Source: Aquipluma nitroreducens (GTDB lineage Bacteria; Bacteroidota; Bacteroidia; Bacteroidales; Prolixibacteraceae). From it: a DNA stretch of 64,000 nucleotides. The notes beneath the pieces were generated by a model, which worked only from the letters and a program-made list of their open reading frames with translations, was not told the DNA's origin and searched no databases. Made by a program: the position numbers and the translations under genes. Below, one piece after another: positions 18,437 to 27,137 of the stretch. Each line of letters opens with the position of its first letter. Within the stretch, counting starts at the first letter, position 1. The DNA lies in the NCBI RefSeq assembly GCF_009689585.1, contig NZ_AP018694.1, positions 1,302,001 to 1,366,000 of the forward strand, written 5' to 3'.

Positions 18437-20752
18437 GTGCAGAATTATTTAGAAGGATTGAATGAAACACAGAGGCTTGCCGTTGAAAACATACATGGCG
18501 CTTCATTGATTATTGCCGGCGCAGGATCTGGAAAAACAAGGGTTCTAACCTACCGGATCACCCATCTTTTAAAGAACGGAGTCAAACCCGGATCCATTTT
18601 AGCGCTGACTTTCACCAACAAGGCCGCCCGGGAAATGAAAGACCGTATTGCAAGCATGGTTGGTCAAAATACATCGCGACATTTATGGATGGGAACTTTT
18701 CACTCCATATTTTCGCGCATATTGAGAACCGAAGCCGAACTCATTGGATATCCTTCAACCTTTACGATTTACGATTCGGCCGACTCAAAAAACCTGATTA
18801 AAAGTATCATCAAGGACATGAGCCTCGATGATAAAACATACAAACCCAATGTTGTCGCATCGCGGATTTCAGCGGCAAAAAACAACCTGGTTTCTTCTGA
18901 AGTTTACTCAACTTTACCAGAAACTGCCGAATACGATCAAAGTATCAGAATGCCATTAATTGGCGTAATTTATAAAGAATACGCCAAACGCTGTTTTCTG
19001 GCTGGCGCGATGGACTTTGATGATTTACTGCTGAAAACAAATGCTTTGCTCAGGAACCATCCTGAAATTCTGGCCAAATATCAGCGAATTTTCGAATACA
19101 TTCTGGTTGACGAGTATCAGGATACGAATCATTCGCAATACATGATCATTAAAAAGCTGGCTGCAACTCACAATAACATTTGTGTGGTTGGCGACGATGC
19201 GCAAAGTATTTATTCGTTCCGCGGTGCCCGCATCGAGAATATTCTGAACTTTCAGAAAGATTACCCCAACCATAAGGTTTTTAAACTGGAACAAAACTAC
19301 CGGTCGACTCAAAATATTGTTGATGCTGCCAACAGCGTTATTGCCAAAAACAAGCGGCAGATTCAGAAAAATGTATTTTCAGAAAAGGAAAAGGGCACAC
19401 TGATTAAAGTAATGAGCGCCATTACCGATAACGAAGAAGGCTACCTGGTTGCCAATGAAATTGGTGACACCCGGATGCGCGAACATTATCAGTTTTCTGA
19501 TTATGCCATTCTGTACCGCACCAATGCGCAATCTCGTATTTTTGAGGAATCGCTCCGCAAACGAAACATTCCGTATAAAATCTATGGCGGTCTTTCGTTT
19601 TATCAGCGCAAGGAAATCAAAGATTTGCTCAGCTATTTCAGGTTAGTTATTAATCCGAAAGACAATGAAGCATTTAAACGGATCATCAACTACCCTGCAC
19701 GCGGAATCGGGCAAACCAGTCTGACCAAACTCGAACAGTTTGCAGCACAAAACAACATTTGCATCTGGGAGTTTGCCTCCAACATCCCACTTTTGCTCAG
19801 CGAATTCAACAAAGGAACGGCCGCTAAAATAAACGAGTTTACCCGCCTGATTGAAGTTTTCAGGGAAAAACTGGAAACGCACAATGCGTTTGAACTGGCC
19901 AGTGAAATTGCTACCGGCTCCGAAATCATGAAAGATCTGTACAAAGATCAGACTCCGGAAGGTGTAAGCCGTTTCGAAAACATTCAGGAATTGCTCAATG
20001 GTATTCAGGAATTTTCGATTTCGGCCCGCGAAGAAGGAACTCCGGGACAACTGAACAACTACATGGAAGATGTGGCGCTATTGACCGACCAGGACAGCGA
20101 CAAGCCGGAAGATACTGATCGTGTGACTATGATGACCATACACTCAGCTAAAGGTTTGGAATTCAAAAATGTTTTTATTGTCGGAATCGAAGAAAATCTT
20201 TTCCCGTCGAACCAGAACGGGCAAAAAACAGCGGAAGATTTTGAGGAAGAACGTCGTTTGTTTTATGTGGCGCTGACCCGGGCTGAACAACATGTTTACC
20301 TGAGTTATGCCCGTCAGCGGTACAAATGGGGGAAACTTGAATTCTGCAACAAAAGTCGGTTTATCGACGAAATTGATTCCCAATATCTTGACCAACCAGT
20401 GGATAAAGATCAGGTTTTCTATAACGACAATCAGGAAATTACGTTTGCCACACCAAAGCCCAAACCACAAAGTGCCATGGCGCCGGGACTGCGAGCTTCG
20501 GCCACAAGTCAACCCGACATGTTTCGGAAATTATCCAAACTGCGCGAAGCCAAAAAGGAAACTGACGCTTTTGAATACAGTAATCCTGAAGAAATTCAGG
20601 CCGGGATGTTGGTCGAGCATCAGCGATTTGGACGTGGAAAAGTGTTGCAAATGGAAGGCAAATCACCCGACATTCAGGCAACCGTATTTTTTCAGAACAC
20701 AGGAAAAAAACAACTTTTGCTAAAATTCGCTAAACTTCGGATTATAACTTAG
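18437..20752 (+). CDS. pcrA: UvrD/PcrA-type ATP-dependent DNA helicase
   Basis: This superfamily 1A 3'-5' helicase of 771 residues has motif I AGAGSGKT at 28-35, motif Ia ALTFTNKAAREM, motif II VDEYQDTN near 230, motif III VVGDDAQSIYSFRGA, motif IV QNYRS, motif V TIHSAKGLEF and motif VI VALTRAEQ. A C-terminal Tudor-like segment (VEHQRFGRGKVLQMEG) follows, which in PcrA/UvrD contacts RNA polymerase. The start codon is GTG at 18437; a TAA lies in frame 9 bases upstream, so no longer version is possible. It acts in nucleotide-excision and mismatch repair and in removal of stalled complexes. Confidence 0.93.
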   Translation: MQNYLEGLNETQRLAVENIHGASLIIAGAGSGKTRVLTYRITHLLKNGVKPGSILALTFTNKAAREMKDRIASMVGQNTSRHLWMGTFHSIFSRILRTEAELIGYPSTFTIYDSADSKNLIKSIIKDMSLDDKTYKPNVVASRISAAKNNLVSSEVYSTLPETAEYDQSIRMPLIGVIYKEYAKRCFLAGAMDFDDLLLKTNALLRNHPEILAKYQRIFEYILVDEYQDTNHSQYMIIKKLAATHNNICVVGDDAQSIYSFRGARIENILNFQKDYPNHKVFKLEQNYRSTQNIVDAANSVIAKNKRQIQKNVFSEKEKGTLIKVMSAITDNEEGYLVANEIGDTRMREHYQFSDYAILYRTNAQSRIFEESLRKRNIPYKIYGGLSFYQRKEIKDLLSYFRLVINPKDNEAFKRIINYPARGIGQTSLTKLEQFAAQNNICIWEFASNIPLLLSEFNKGTAAKINEFTRLIEVFREKLETHNAFELASEIATGSEIMKDLYKDQTPEGVSRFENIQELLNGIQEFSISAREEGTPGQLNNYMEDVALLTDQDSDKPEDTDRVTMMTIHSAKGLEFKNVFIVGIEENLFPSNQNGQKTAEDFEEERRLFYVALTRAEQHVYLSYARQRYKWGKLEFCNKSRFIDEIDSQYLDQPVDKDQVFYNDNQEITFATPKPKPQSAMAPGLRASATSQPDMFRKLSKLREAKKETDAFEYSNPEEIQAGMLVEHQRFGRGKVLQMEGKSPDIQATVFFQNTGKKQLLLKFAKLRIIT

Positions 20753-20883
20753 GAAAAAGTCATTAGAAAAGGTCATTTGGAAACCATTTTTCCCTCTTTA
20801 CTAACGACTATTGACTTTTTCCGACTGATTTTCCTCTTTTCTAATGACCAATGACTTTTTTCTAATGATTAATGAGTAATGAC
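20753..20883. repeat. intergenic inverted repeat, AATGACCAATGACTTT family (family a)
   Basis: The left part (GAAAAAGTCATTAG, GGTCATTTGG) is complementary to the right part (CTAATGACCAATGACTTTT, CTAATGATTAATGAGTAATGAC). It starts directly after the helicase TAG stop codon. The same words occur at 23049-23116 and 54631-54685. Confidence 0.75.
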
Positions 20884-20992
20884 AAAGAAATTTTTGCTTA
20901 ATTTGCATCGAATTCTTCTTTATCCTGATTATCTGTACCGATTTCCTTTTTGAGATAACAGCCTGATTTTAAGAAAAACATTATTTATTTAC

Positions 20993-21625
20993 ATGGATTA
21001 TAATTCAAGTCGTAGTAAGTTGGCTCTACCTGAGTACGGAAGAAACTTACAAAATATGGTCAATCACATCATGACCATTGAAGATCGCAATGAGAGAAAC
21101 AGAGCCGCCCGAACTATTATTGACATTATGGGTATGATGTATCCATACCTTCGCGACATCAACGATTTTAAGCACAAGCTTTGGGATCATTTGGCCATCA
21201 TGACTAATTTCCAGTTAGACATTGATTATCCGTATACCCCGCCTTCGCCTGAATTCTTTAATACTCCGCCACTTAGGATTCCTTATGATAATAATAAAAT
21301 CAAATATCGTCACTACGGAAAAACGATTGAAACCTTAATTGAAAAGGCGTCAGTTTACGAAGACGAAAAGGAACGGGATTTACTGATCAAGCTGATTGCC
21401 AATCATATGAAGAAAAGTTATGTGATGTGGAACAAGGATTCGGTTACCGACGATAAAATTCTGGCTGATATCGAAGAAATGTCGAAGGGCAAAATTAAGT
21501 GCAACGACATAACGCTTACTGAAACTAAAGACATCTTGTTCCGGAACCAGAAAAAGCCAATGCCGGTAAACAACAATCCCGGACGAAAATTTCAGAAAAA
21601 CGACAACCGCAAAAAGCAACAATAG
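20993..21625 (+). CDS. DUF4290 domain protein
   Basis: This 210-residue soluble protein has an N-terminal helical region (LALPEYGRNLQNMVNHIMTIEDRNERNRAA) and a central PPSPEFFNTPPLRIPYD segment, which I recognise as the Bacteroidota-specific DUF4290 family. The C-terminal about 40 residues are basic and Asn/Lys-rich and probably disordered. No catalytic motif is visible and the function is unknown. It lies just upstream of murA (106-base gap), and the same pairing would be worth checking in relatives. Confidence 0.75.
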   Translation: MDYNSSRSKLALPEYGRNLQNMVNHIMTIEDRNERNRAARTIIDIMGMMYPYLRDINDFKHKLWDHLAIMTNFQLDIDYPYTPPSPEFFNTPPLRIPYDNNKIKYRHYGKTIETLIEKASVYEDEKERDLLIKLIANHMKKSYVMWNKDSVTDDKILADIEEMSKGKIKCNDITLTETKDILFRNQKKPMPVNNNPGRKFQKNDNRKKQQ

Positions 21626-21731
21626 CGCAAAGCGTTTGGAGATTCAGATTTAATCACCGGATTGTTTGTGGCTCAACATTAAACCGATCAGTTTCAAAAT
21701 AGATTCAGAAAACACCGTATTTACTTTTGAG

Positions 21732-23042
21732 ATGGCAACATTTAAAATTGAAGGCGGCGCTCAGCTACATGGTGATTTACACCCGCAAGGTGCAAAAAAT
21801 GAAGCGCTTCAGGTAATTTGTGCTGTTTTGCTAACTTCTGAAGAAGTTAAAATCAACAATATTCCTGAAATCAGTGACGTCATCAAACTGATCGAAATTT
21901 TAACCCAGCTTGGTGTAAAAACCGAACGTACCAGTAAAGGGAATTATACCTTTCAGGCCGACGAAATTAAGCTCGATTACCTGAAAACCGAAACTTTTGC
22001 CCGTCAGGCATCCAGTCTTCGTGGGTCGATCATGATTTTAGGTCCACTTCTCTCACGCTTCGGAATTGGTTACATTCCGCAACCTGGCGGCGACAAAATC
22101 GGAAGGCGGCGGTTGGATACCCATTTTATCGGTCTGCAAAAACTTGGAGCCACTTTCAATTACAATCCCGACGAACTTTTTTACAGCGTTGAAGCATCGA
22201 AGCTAAAAGGCACCTATATGCTACTCGATGAAGCATCGGTTACCGGAACTGCCAACATTGTAATGGCCGCTTCGATGGCCGAAGGAACAACAACGATATA
22301 CAACGCCGCCTGCGAGCCCTATTTGCAGCAACTCTGTAAAATGTTGGTTTCGATGGGAGCAATTATCGAGGGAATTGGCTCGAACCTGCTTACTGTAAAA
22401 GGAGTTAGTTCACTGAAAGGCTGCACACATAAAATTCTGCCTGACATGATTGAAGTGGGCAGTTTTATTGGCCTGGCTGCCATGACAAATTCTGAGATAA
22501 CCATCAAGAATGCAGGGATTCAGCACTTGGGAATTATTCCGGAGCAATTTAAGCGAATGGGAATTATTCTGGAAGAGCGTAATGACGATTTGTTTATTCC
22601 GGCTCAGGACCACTACGAAATTGAAACGTTCATGGATGGCTCAATCATGAATATCGCCGATGCTCCCTGGCCTGGTCTGACGCCCGATTTGCTCAGCATC
22701 TTTTTAGTAATTGCCACACAAGCAAAAGGCAGCGTATTGATTCACCAAAAGATGTTCGAAAGCCGTTTGTTTTTTGTCGATAAACTAATCGACATGGGCG
22801 CACAGATTATTCTTTGTGACCCGCACCGTGCAACAGTTATCGGGCTCGACCACAAATACCAACTCCGGGCAACCAAAATGAGTTCGCCTGACATTCGTGC
22901 AGGAGTTGCATTGCTTATTGCTGCACTTTCAGCTCAGGGAGTCAGCAAAATATCGAATATCGAACAAATCGACCGCGGTTACGAAAATATTGACGAACGT
23001 TTGAATGCCATTGGCGCAAGAATTTCCCGCATCGAATCTTAA
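21732..23042 (+). CDS. murA: UDP-N-acetylglucosamine 1-carboxyvinyltransferase
   Basis: MurA transfers enolpyruvate from PEP to UDP-GlcNAc, the first committed step of peptidoglycan synthesis. I start it at ATG 21732 (MATFKIEGGAQLHG), giving 436 residues. A longer frame from 21666 adds 22 residues unlike MurA. Conserved segments are QGAKNEALQ (19-27) with the catalytic Lys22, and SLRGSIMILGPLLSRFG (95-111). The loop that normally reads GGCxIGxRP is GGDKIGRRR, so the catalytic Cys is Asp121. The same Cys-to-Asp change in Mycobacterium tuberculosis and Chlamydia gives active but fosfomycin-insensitive enzymes. Confidence 0.93.
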   Translation: MATFKIEGGAQLHGDLHPQGAKNEALQVICAVLLTSEEVKINNIPEISDVIKLIEILTQLGVKTERTSKGNYTFQADEIKLDYLKTETFARQASSLRGSIMILGPLLSRFGIGYIPQPGGDKIGRRRLDTHFIGLQKLGATFNYNPDELFYSVEASKLKGTYMLLDEASVTGTANIVMAASMAEGTTTIYNAACEPYLQQLCKMLVSMGAIIEGIGSNLLTVKGVSSLKGCTHKILPDMIEVGSFIGLAAMTNSEITIKNAGIQHLGIIPEQFKRMGIILEERNDDLFIPAQDHYEIETFMDGSIMNIADAPWPGLTPDLLSIFLVIATQAKGSVLIHQKMFESRLFFVDKLIDMGAQIILCDPHRATVIGLDHKYQLRATKMSSPDIRAGVALLIAALSAQGVSKISNIEQIDRGYENIDERLNAIGARISRIES

Positions 23043-23048
23043 ACATCT

Positions 23049-23116
23049 GGAAAAATGTCATCAGTCATTTGGAAAGTCACTTTTAAACTTTTTCCTAATG
23101 ACAATTGACTTTTTGC
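23049..23116. repeat. intergenic inverted repeat, family a
   Basis: GGAAAAATGTCATCAGTCAT on the left pairs with CTAATGACAATTGACTTTTT on the right. It begins 6 bases after the murA stop codon. It is the second of three copies of this word family in the window. Confidence 0.7.
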
Positions 23117-23181
23117 GATTCTATTCCTGTTAATATTTCCAAACAAAGAAGCACACCTCAACAAACCTATTCCTGAATTAT

Positions 23182-23189
23182 TATTTTTG
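23182..23189 (+). promoter_or_regulatory. -7 box upstream of the TlpA-like gene
   Basis: TATTTTTG exactly matches TAnnTTTG, 42 bases upstream of the ATG at 23232. No strong -33 TTTG is seen at the expected distance. Confidence 0.4.
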
Positions 23190-23231
23190 TGAACGTAAAG
23201 AGGTATTAAACCATTAACAAGGACACAAATT

Positions 23232-23774
23232 ATGAGACTTAAAGTAACATTGGCTTTTGTTGTACTATTCACCCTGACAGGATTAGCAAACCCAAATAAA
23301 ACAAAGAATACCGGAGACGAAGTAACTATCGGACTGAACATTGGAAACAAAGCTCCTGAAATCAGTGAGAAAACATTAGATGGGAAAGAACTTAAACTCT
23401 CATCACTTCAAGGGAAAGTTGTGTTGATTGATTTTTGGGCGTCGTGGTGTGGACCTTGCCGTCGTGAAAATCCAAACGTTGTAGCGACTTACGAAAAATT
23501 TAAAGACACTAAATTCAAGAATGGCAAAGGATTCACTGTTTACAGTGTTTCTCTCGACAAAGAGAAGGCCGCTTGGGAACAAGCCATAACTGCGGACAAA
23601 CTCAGCTGGGGAAACCATGTGAGTGATTTACAGGGTTGGAATGCAAAGTTTGCAGGAATCTATGGAGTTCGCAGTATTCCGTCAAGCTTTTTAATTGATG
23701 GAGATGGAATAATTGTTGGCAGAAACCTGCGTGGCCCGGCACTTGAGCAAGCATTAAATGATCTGATGAAATAG
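23232..23774 (+). CDS. TlpA/ResA-like periplasmic thioredoxin-fold protein
   Basis: The 180-residue protein has a signal sequence at about 1-19 (LKVTLAFVVLFTLTGLA) and a thioredoxin domain from about 35. The redox motif is WCGPC (C73, C76) in DFWASWCGPCRRENP, and the cis-Pro loop is RSIPSSFLID. TlpA-like proteins reduce or donate thiols in the periplasm, for example in cytochrome maturation or under oxidative stress. The partner is not evident here. It is a single-gene unit with its own promoter box and terminator. Confidence 0.85.
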   Translation: MRLKVTLAFVVLFTLTGLANPNKTKNTGDEVTIGLNIGNKAPEISEKTLDGKELKLSSLQGKVVLIDFWASWCGPCRRENPNVVATYEKFKDTKFKNGKGFTVYSVSLDKEKAAWEQAITADKLSWGNHVSDLQGWNAKFAGIYGVRSIPSSFLIDGDGIIVGRNLRGPALEQALNDLMK

Positions 23775-23794
23775 AAGAAAACGCCCATATTTTG

Positions 23795-23827
23795 AAAAGG
23801 CAGTTCGTAAAACGGGCTGCCTTTTTT
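23795..23827 (+). terminator. Rho-independent terminator after the TlpA-like gene
   Basis: A 9-bp perfect stem (AAAAGGCAG / CTGCCTTTT) with a 13-base loop is followed by a T run. Confidence 0.85.
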
Positions 23828-23884
23828 GTATCATCTGAATGCATCGCGTCCCTCCTGTCAGTTATCAATTATTTAAAATGCCAA

Positions 23885-23917
23885 TTTGTCAATTGTAAAC
23901 CATTGGCAGTATATTTG
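23885..23917 (+). promoter_or_regulatory. promoter of grpE-dnaJ
   Basis: TATATTTG at 23910-23917 is an exact -7 match, with TTTG at 23885-23888 as the -33 element (21-base spacer). No CIRCE inverted repeat is visible here. Confidence 0.6.
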
Positions 23918-23953
23918 CAGTTTCGAAATCAAAATTTTAAAAATTCAGGAATA

Positions 23954-24532
23954 ATGACAACGGATAAAGAAAAAGCTAACGAAGAACTGGAAATCGAAGC
24001 TCCTGATTCTATGGAACAACAGGAAGGTCAAACCAAAAAAGAGACTAAAAAAGATAAAACTCACAAAAAAAACAAGGTTGAAGAACAATTGGAAAAAGCT
24101 GAAGCTGAATTACTTGAACTAAAAGACAAGCATATTCGATTGCAGGCCGAATTTGACAATTACCGGAAACGCACCTTGAAAGAACGTATGGAACTGTTAA
24201 AAACTGCCAGCGAAAGTGTTCTGGTTGGCATACTTCCGGTTATTGATGATTTTGATCGGGCCATTCAAACGTTAGACCAAGCTGAAGAGAATAGCCATTT
24301 AAAAGATGGAGTCATGTTGATTTTCAACAAATTTCAGGATTTTTTGAAGCAAAACGGTGTGAAGGAAATTGAAGGAAAAGATCAAGCTTTTGATACCGAT
24401 TTACACGAAGCAATCACAACATTTCCAGCGCCTTCGGAAGAGCTAAAAGGGAAAATTATTGATGTTGTTCAGAAGGGTTACTATTTGAACGACAAAGTGA
24501 TACGTCACTCAAAAGTAGTTATTGGCGAGTAA
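23954..24532 (+). CDS. grpE: GrpE, nucleotide exchange factor of DnaK
   Basis: I start GrpE at ATG 23954, giving 192 residues; the 54 codons upstream in frame overlap the promoter and do not resemble GrpE. Residues about 1-45 are acidic and disordered. A long coiled coil follows ([20 protein letters not shown]), then the conserved [14 protein letters not shown] segment and the C-terminal beta domain ending [19 protein letters not shown]. GrpE releases ADP from DnaK. dnaJ follows after a 19-base gap; dnaK is not in the window. Confidence 0.95.
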   Translation: MTTDKEKANEELEIEAPDSMEQQEGQTKKETKKDKTHKKNKVEEQLEKAEAELLELKDKHIRLQAEFDNYRKRTLKERMELLKTASESVLVGILPVIDDFDRAIQTLDQAEENSHLKDGVMLIFNKFQDFLKQNGVKEIEGKDQAFDTDLHEAITTFPAPSEELKGKIIDVVQKGYYLNDKVIRHSKVVIGE

Positions 24533-24551
24533 GCCATATATATTTGATAAA

Positions 24552-25703
24552 ATGACAAAACGCGATTTTTACGAGATTCTTGGTGTCAGCAAAAATGCGA
24601 CTGCTGATGAAATAAAAAAGGCCTATCGGCAAAAAGCAATTCAGTTTCATCCTGACAAAAATCCAGGCAATAAAGAAGCCGAGGAAAAATTCAAGGAAGC
24701 AGCTGAAGCCTACGAAATTTTAAGCAGTCCTGAAAAACGTCAGAAATACGATCAGTTCGGTCATGCAGGAATGGGCGGAAACGCTGGTTTTGGTGGACAC
24801 GACATGTCGATGGACGATATTTTCTCGATGTTTGGCGATGTCTTTGGTGGCGGTGGGTTTGGCGGGTTTGGCGGGTTTGGTGGCGGTTCGCGCAGCCGTG
24901 GGCCACGTCAACACCGTGGATCCGATCTTCGCGTAAAGGTTTCACTTACCTTACTCGAAGTCTTAAACGGAGTTGAGAAAAAAATAAAGGTGAAAAAATA
25001 TGTTCCCTGTAGTCATTGCAAGGGAACAGGAGCGCAAGGCGGATCATCCTACACCAATTGTTCAACGTGTAAAGGATCGGGTCATGTAACCCGTATTCAG
25101 AACACTTTGCTGGGGCAAATGCAAACCACAGCCACTTGTCCAACATGCAACGGTGAAGGACAGATTATTACCAACAAATGTACACATTGTCAGGGCGAAG
25201 GAGTTGTTCGCGAAGAAGAAGTAATCAGCATCAGGATACCAGCTGGTGTGGGTGAGGGAATGCAACTAAATGTTTCAGGAAAAGGAAATGCCGGACGCCG
25301 GGGTGGTGTTAACGGTGATCTGTTTGTTGTTATTCAGGAAGAAGAACACCCGGAATTGGTTCGCGACGGAAACAACCTTGTTTATGACCTTTTTGTGACT
25401 TTCCCTGAGATAACCTTGGGTACTGCAAAAGAAATTCCGACTGTTGACAGTAAAGTGAAAGTAAAAATTGAAGCCGGCACTCAGCCTGAAAAAATTCTTC
25501 GCTTGCGCGGGAAAGGGCTTCCTGACGTGAATGGTTACGGGAAAGGCGATTTACTGGTACGGGTTCATGTATGGATACCAAAAAAACTCAATTCAGAAGA
25601 AAAGAAAGCGCTTGAAAAGCTTCAGTCGATGCCAAGTTTCAGCGACGGGCCTGATCAGTCGGACAAAAATTTATTCGATAAAATGAGAGACATATTTGAC
25701 TAG
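24552..25703 (+). CDS. dnaJ: DnaJ (Hsp40) co-chaperone
   Basis: The start at ATG 24552 ([14 protein letters not shown]) gives 383 residues. The J domain occupies about 1-70 with the HPD motif (FHPDKNPG). A Gly/Phe-rich linker follows at about 75-125, unusually rich in GGFGG repeats. Four CxxCxGxG zinc-binding repeats come next ([32 protein letters not shown]), then the C-terminal substrate-binding domains. It stimulates DnaK ATPase and delivers unfolded clients. It ends in a strong bidirectional terminator. Confidence 0.97.
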   Translation: MTKRDFYEILGVSKNATADEIKKAYRQKAIQFHPDKNPGNKEAEEKFKEAAEAYEILSSPEKRQKYDQFGHAGMGGNAGFGGHDMSMDDIFSMFGDVFGGGGFGGFGGFGGGSRSRGPRQHRGSDLRVKVSLTLLEVLNGVEKKIKVKKYVPCSHCKGTGAQGGSSYTNCSTCKGSGHVTRIQNTLLGQMQTTATCPTCNGEGQIITNKCTHCQGEGVVREEEVISIRIPAGVGEGMQLNVSGKGNAGRRGGVNGDLFVVIQEEEHPELVRDGNNLVYDLFVTFPEITLGTAKEIPTVDSKVKVKIEAGTQPEKILRLRGKGLPDVNGYGKGDLLVRVHVWIPKKLNSEEKKALEKLQSMPSFSDGPDQSDKNLFDKMRDIFD

Positions 25704-25720
25704 CACAGCAAAGTCAGACC

Positions 25721-25777
25721 ACAAACAAAGCTGCCGGAAGATTGAATTGATTCAACTTTTCCGGCAGCTTTGTTTGT
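25721..25777. terminator. bidirectional terminator between dnaJ and mltG
   Basis: A near-perfect inverted repeat of about 25 bp has outer arms ACAAACAAAGCTGCCGGAA / TTCCGGCAGCTTTGTTTGT and a TTGA loop, between two convergent genes. Confidence 0.9.
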
Positions 25778-25795
25778 AGGATCAATGCCACAAAA

Positions 25796-26857
25796 TTACT
25801 GCATGATCTCATGAGCATTGAGCGCTTCGCGGTATTTGCGGGCATTCTCGTTATGAGCCGAAAGTGTTTTCGCGAAATTGTGATATCCTGAAAAGTCCTC
25901 GCGGGCACACATGTAGATGTATTGTGTTTTTGCAGCATTAAGAACCGATTCGATACTTGATATTTCCGGAAAATTAATTGGACCCGGAGGTAATCCTGGG
26001 TATTTATAGGTATTGTAAGGCGAATCGATTGCCAGGTGACTGTTTAACACACGTTTAATGTGGAAATTACCTAAAGCATATTTCACTGTTGGGTCAGCCT
26101 GCAAAGGCATTCCACGCTTAATCCGGTTCAAGTACAACCCTGCAATAATCGGTTTTTCGTCTTTTTTATTACTTTCCTCCTGGACGATTGACGCCACTGT
26201 CATTACTTCTTCAGGAGTTAGACCGAGCTCCGAAGCTTTATTTCTTCGTTCTTCATTCCAAAAGCGTTTGTATTCCATCGACATACGTTCTAAAAACTGA
26301 TCAGCAGTAGTTGTCCAGTAAAATTCGTAGGTATTTGGAATAAACATACAATGGAAAGTACTCTCGGTAAATCCGTATTTTTCGAAAGTGGCGGGATCCG
26401 TAAATTTTTGGAGTAACTCAAGAGAATCGGGCTGAATATATTTGGCAACTGCACCAGCCAACTCCGTAATAAATCGAAGGTTATTAAAAGTTACCTGAAC
26501 CGGTTGCTGATTCCCGGATCTTAACATATTCAAAATCTCATTGGTATTCAGGCCTTTATCTAAAAGGTATTTACCAGGCTTGATCGATTTTGCGTATTTT
26601 TTGCGTTTGGCCACCCAGTTAAAAGCTTTGTAATCCTGAATAATTTCATGTTTTTTCAAGCTATCCAGAACTTGCTCATAAGTAGCATTTAGTGGAATAA
26701 TAATACTTCCGGGAGTGTTAATGTTTGGATAAAAAATATACTTATACAACTGGTATCCGCGAAATCCACCTCCAACAACAGCAATAATAAAAGCAATAAC
26801 TATCCATTTATTTAATCGGGGAAATAACATAAGTTCATTTTTTTGGACAAAATCCAT
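25796..26857 (-). CDS. mltG: endolytic transglycosylase MltG
   Basis: The YceG/MltG family protein of 353 residues has one N-terminal membrane helix at about 18-36, a LysM-like region (about 48-115) and the catalytic domain. The SIVQEES segment at about 223-229 holds the conserved Glu, followed by AGLYLNRIKRGMPLQADPTVKYALG. It cleaves nascent peptidoglycan strands and so sets glycan chain length at the inner membrane. The start is at 26857, or possibly Met10 at 26830. It is a monocistronic gene converging on dnaJ and diverging from the flavodiiron gene. Confidence 0.92.
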   Translation of the reverse strand: MDFVQKNELMLFPRLNKWIVIAFIIAVVGGGFRGYQLYKYIFYPNINTPGSIIIPLNATYEQVLDSLKKHEIIQDYKAFNWVAKRKKYAKSIKPGKYLLDKGLNTNEILNMLRSGNQQPVQVTFNNLRFITELAGAVAKYIQPDSLELLQKFTDPATFEKYGFTESTFHCMFIPNTYEFYWTTTADQFLERMSMEYKRFWNEERRNKASELGLTPEEVMTVASIVQEESNKKDEKPIIAGLYLNRIKRGMPLQADPTVKYALGNFHIKRVLNSHLAIDSPYNTYKYPGLPPGPINFPEISSIESVLNAAKTQYIYMCAREDFSGYHNFAKTLSAHNENARKYREALNAHEIMQ

Positions 26858-27137
26858 AATTCAATCAGGTTTTTCCGATAAAAATAATCATTTCATTTAA
26901 AGTACCTAACTTCAGGTTAAAAGTTAAGTGTATAAGAAAGAACAAATCTCACTAATAATCAGTATTTTAAAATAAAAAACATCCCTATTATTATTTATTA
27001 TTTAGTTCAGTGTAAATTCTGTCTACATTATTTATCAACTTTTCCTTAATTCCTGACCGATAAAAAAACAGACCTGTTCTGTTTGCCTTAAATTGTTTAT
27101 TTTCGCTGTACAATAAAACAAGTCTAAATATTTCAAT
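26858..27137. other. 280-base divergent promoter region, mltG / flavodiiron gene
   Basis: The gap is strongly AT-rich and has no plausible gene. Its clearest feature is a palindrome, AAACAGA-CCTGT-TCTGTTT at 27066-27084. I could not place a confident -33/-7 pair for either gene. Confidence 0.5.
27066..27084. promoter_or_regulatory. palindromic operator candidate upstream of the flavodiiron gene
   Basis: Perfect 7-base arms (AAACAGA / TCTGTTT) are separated by 5 bases, 53 bases upstream of the ATG at 27138. The size and symmetry suit a dimeric regulator such as a Crp/Fnr-type protein, but the sequence does not match a consensus I know. Confidence 0.35.
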
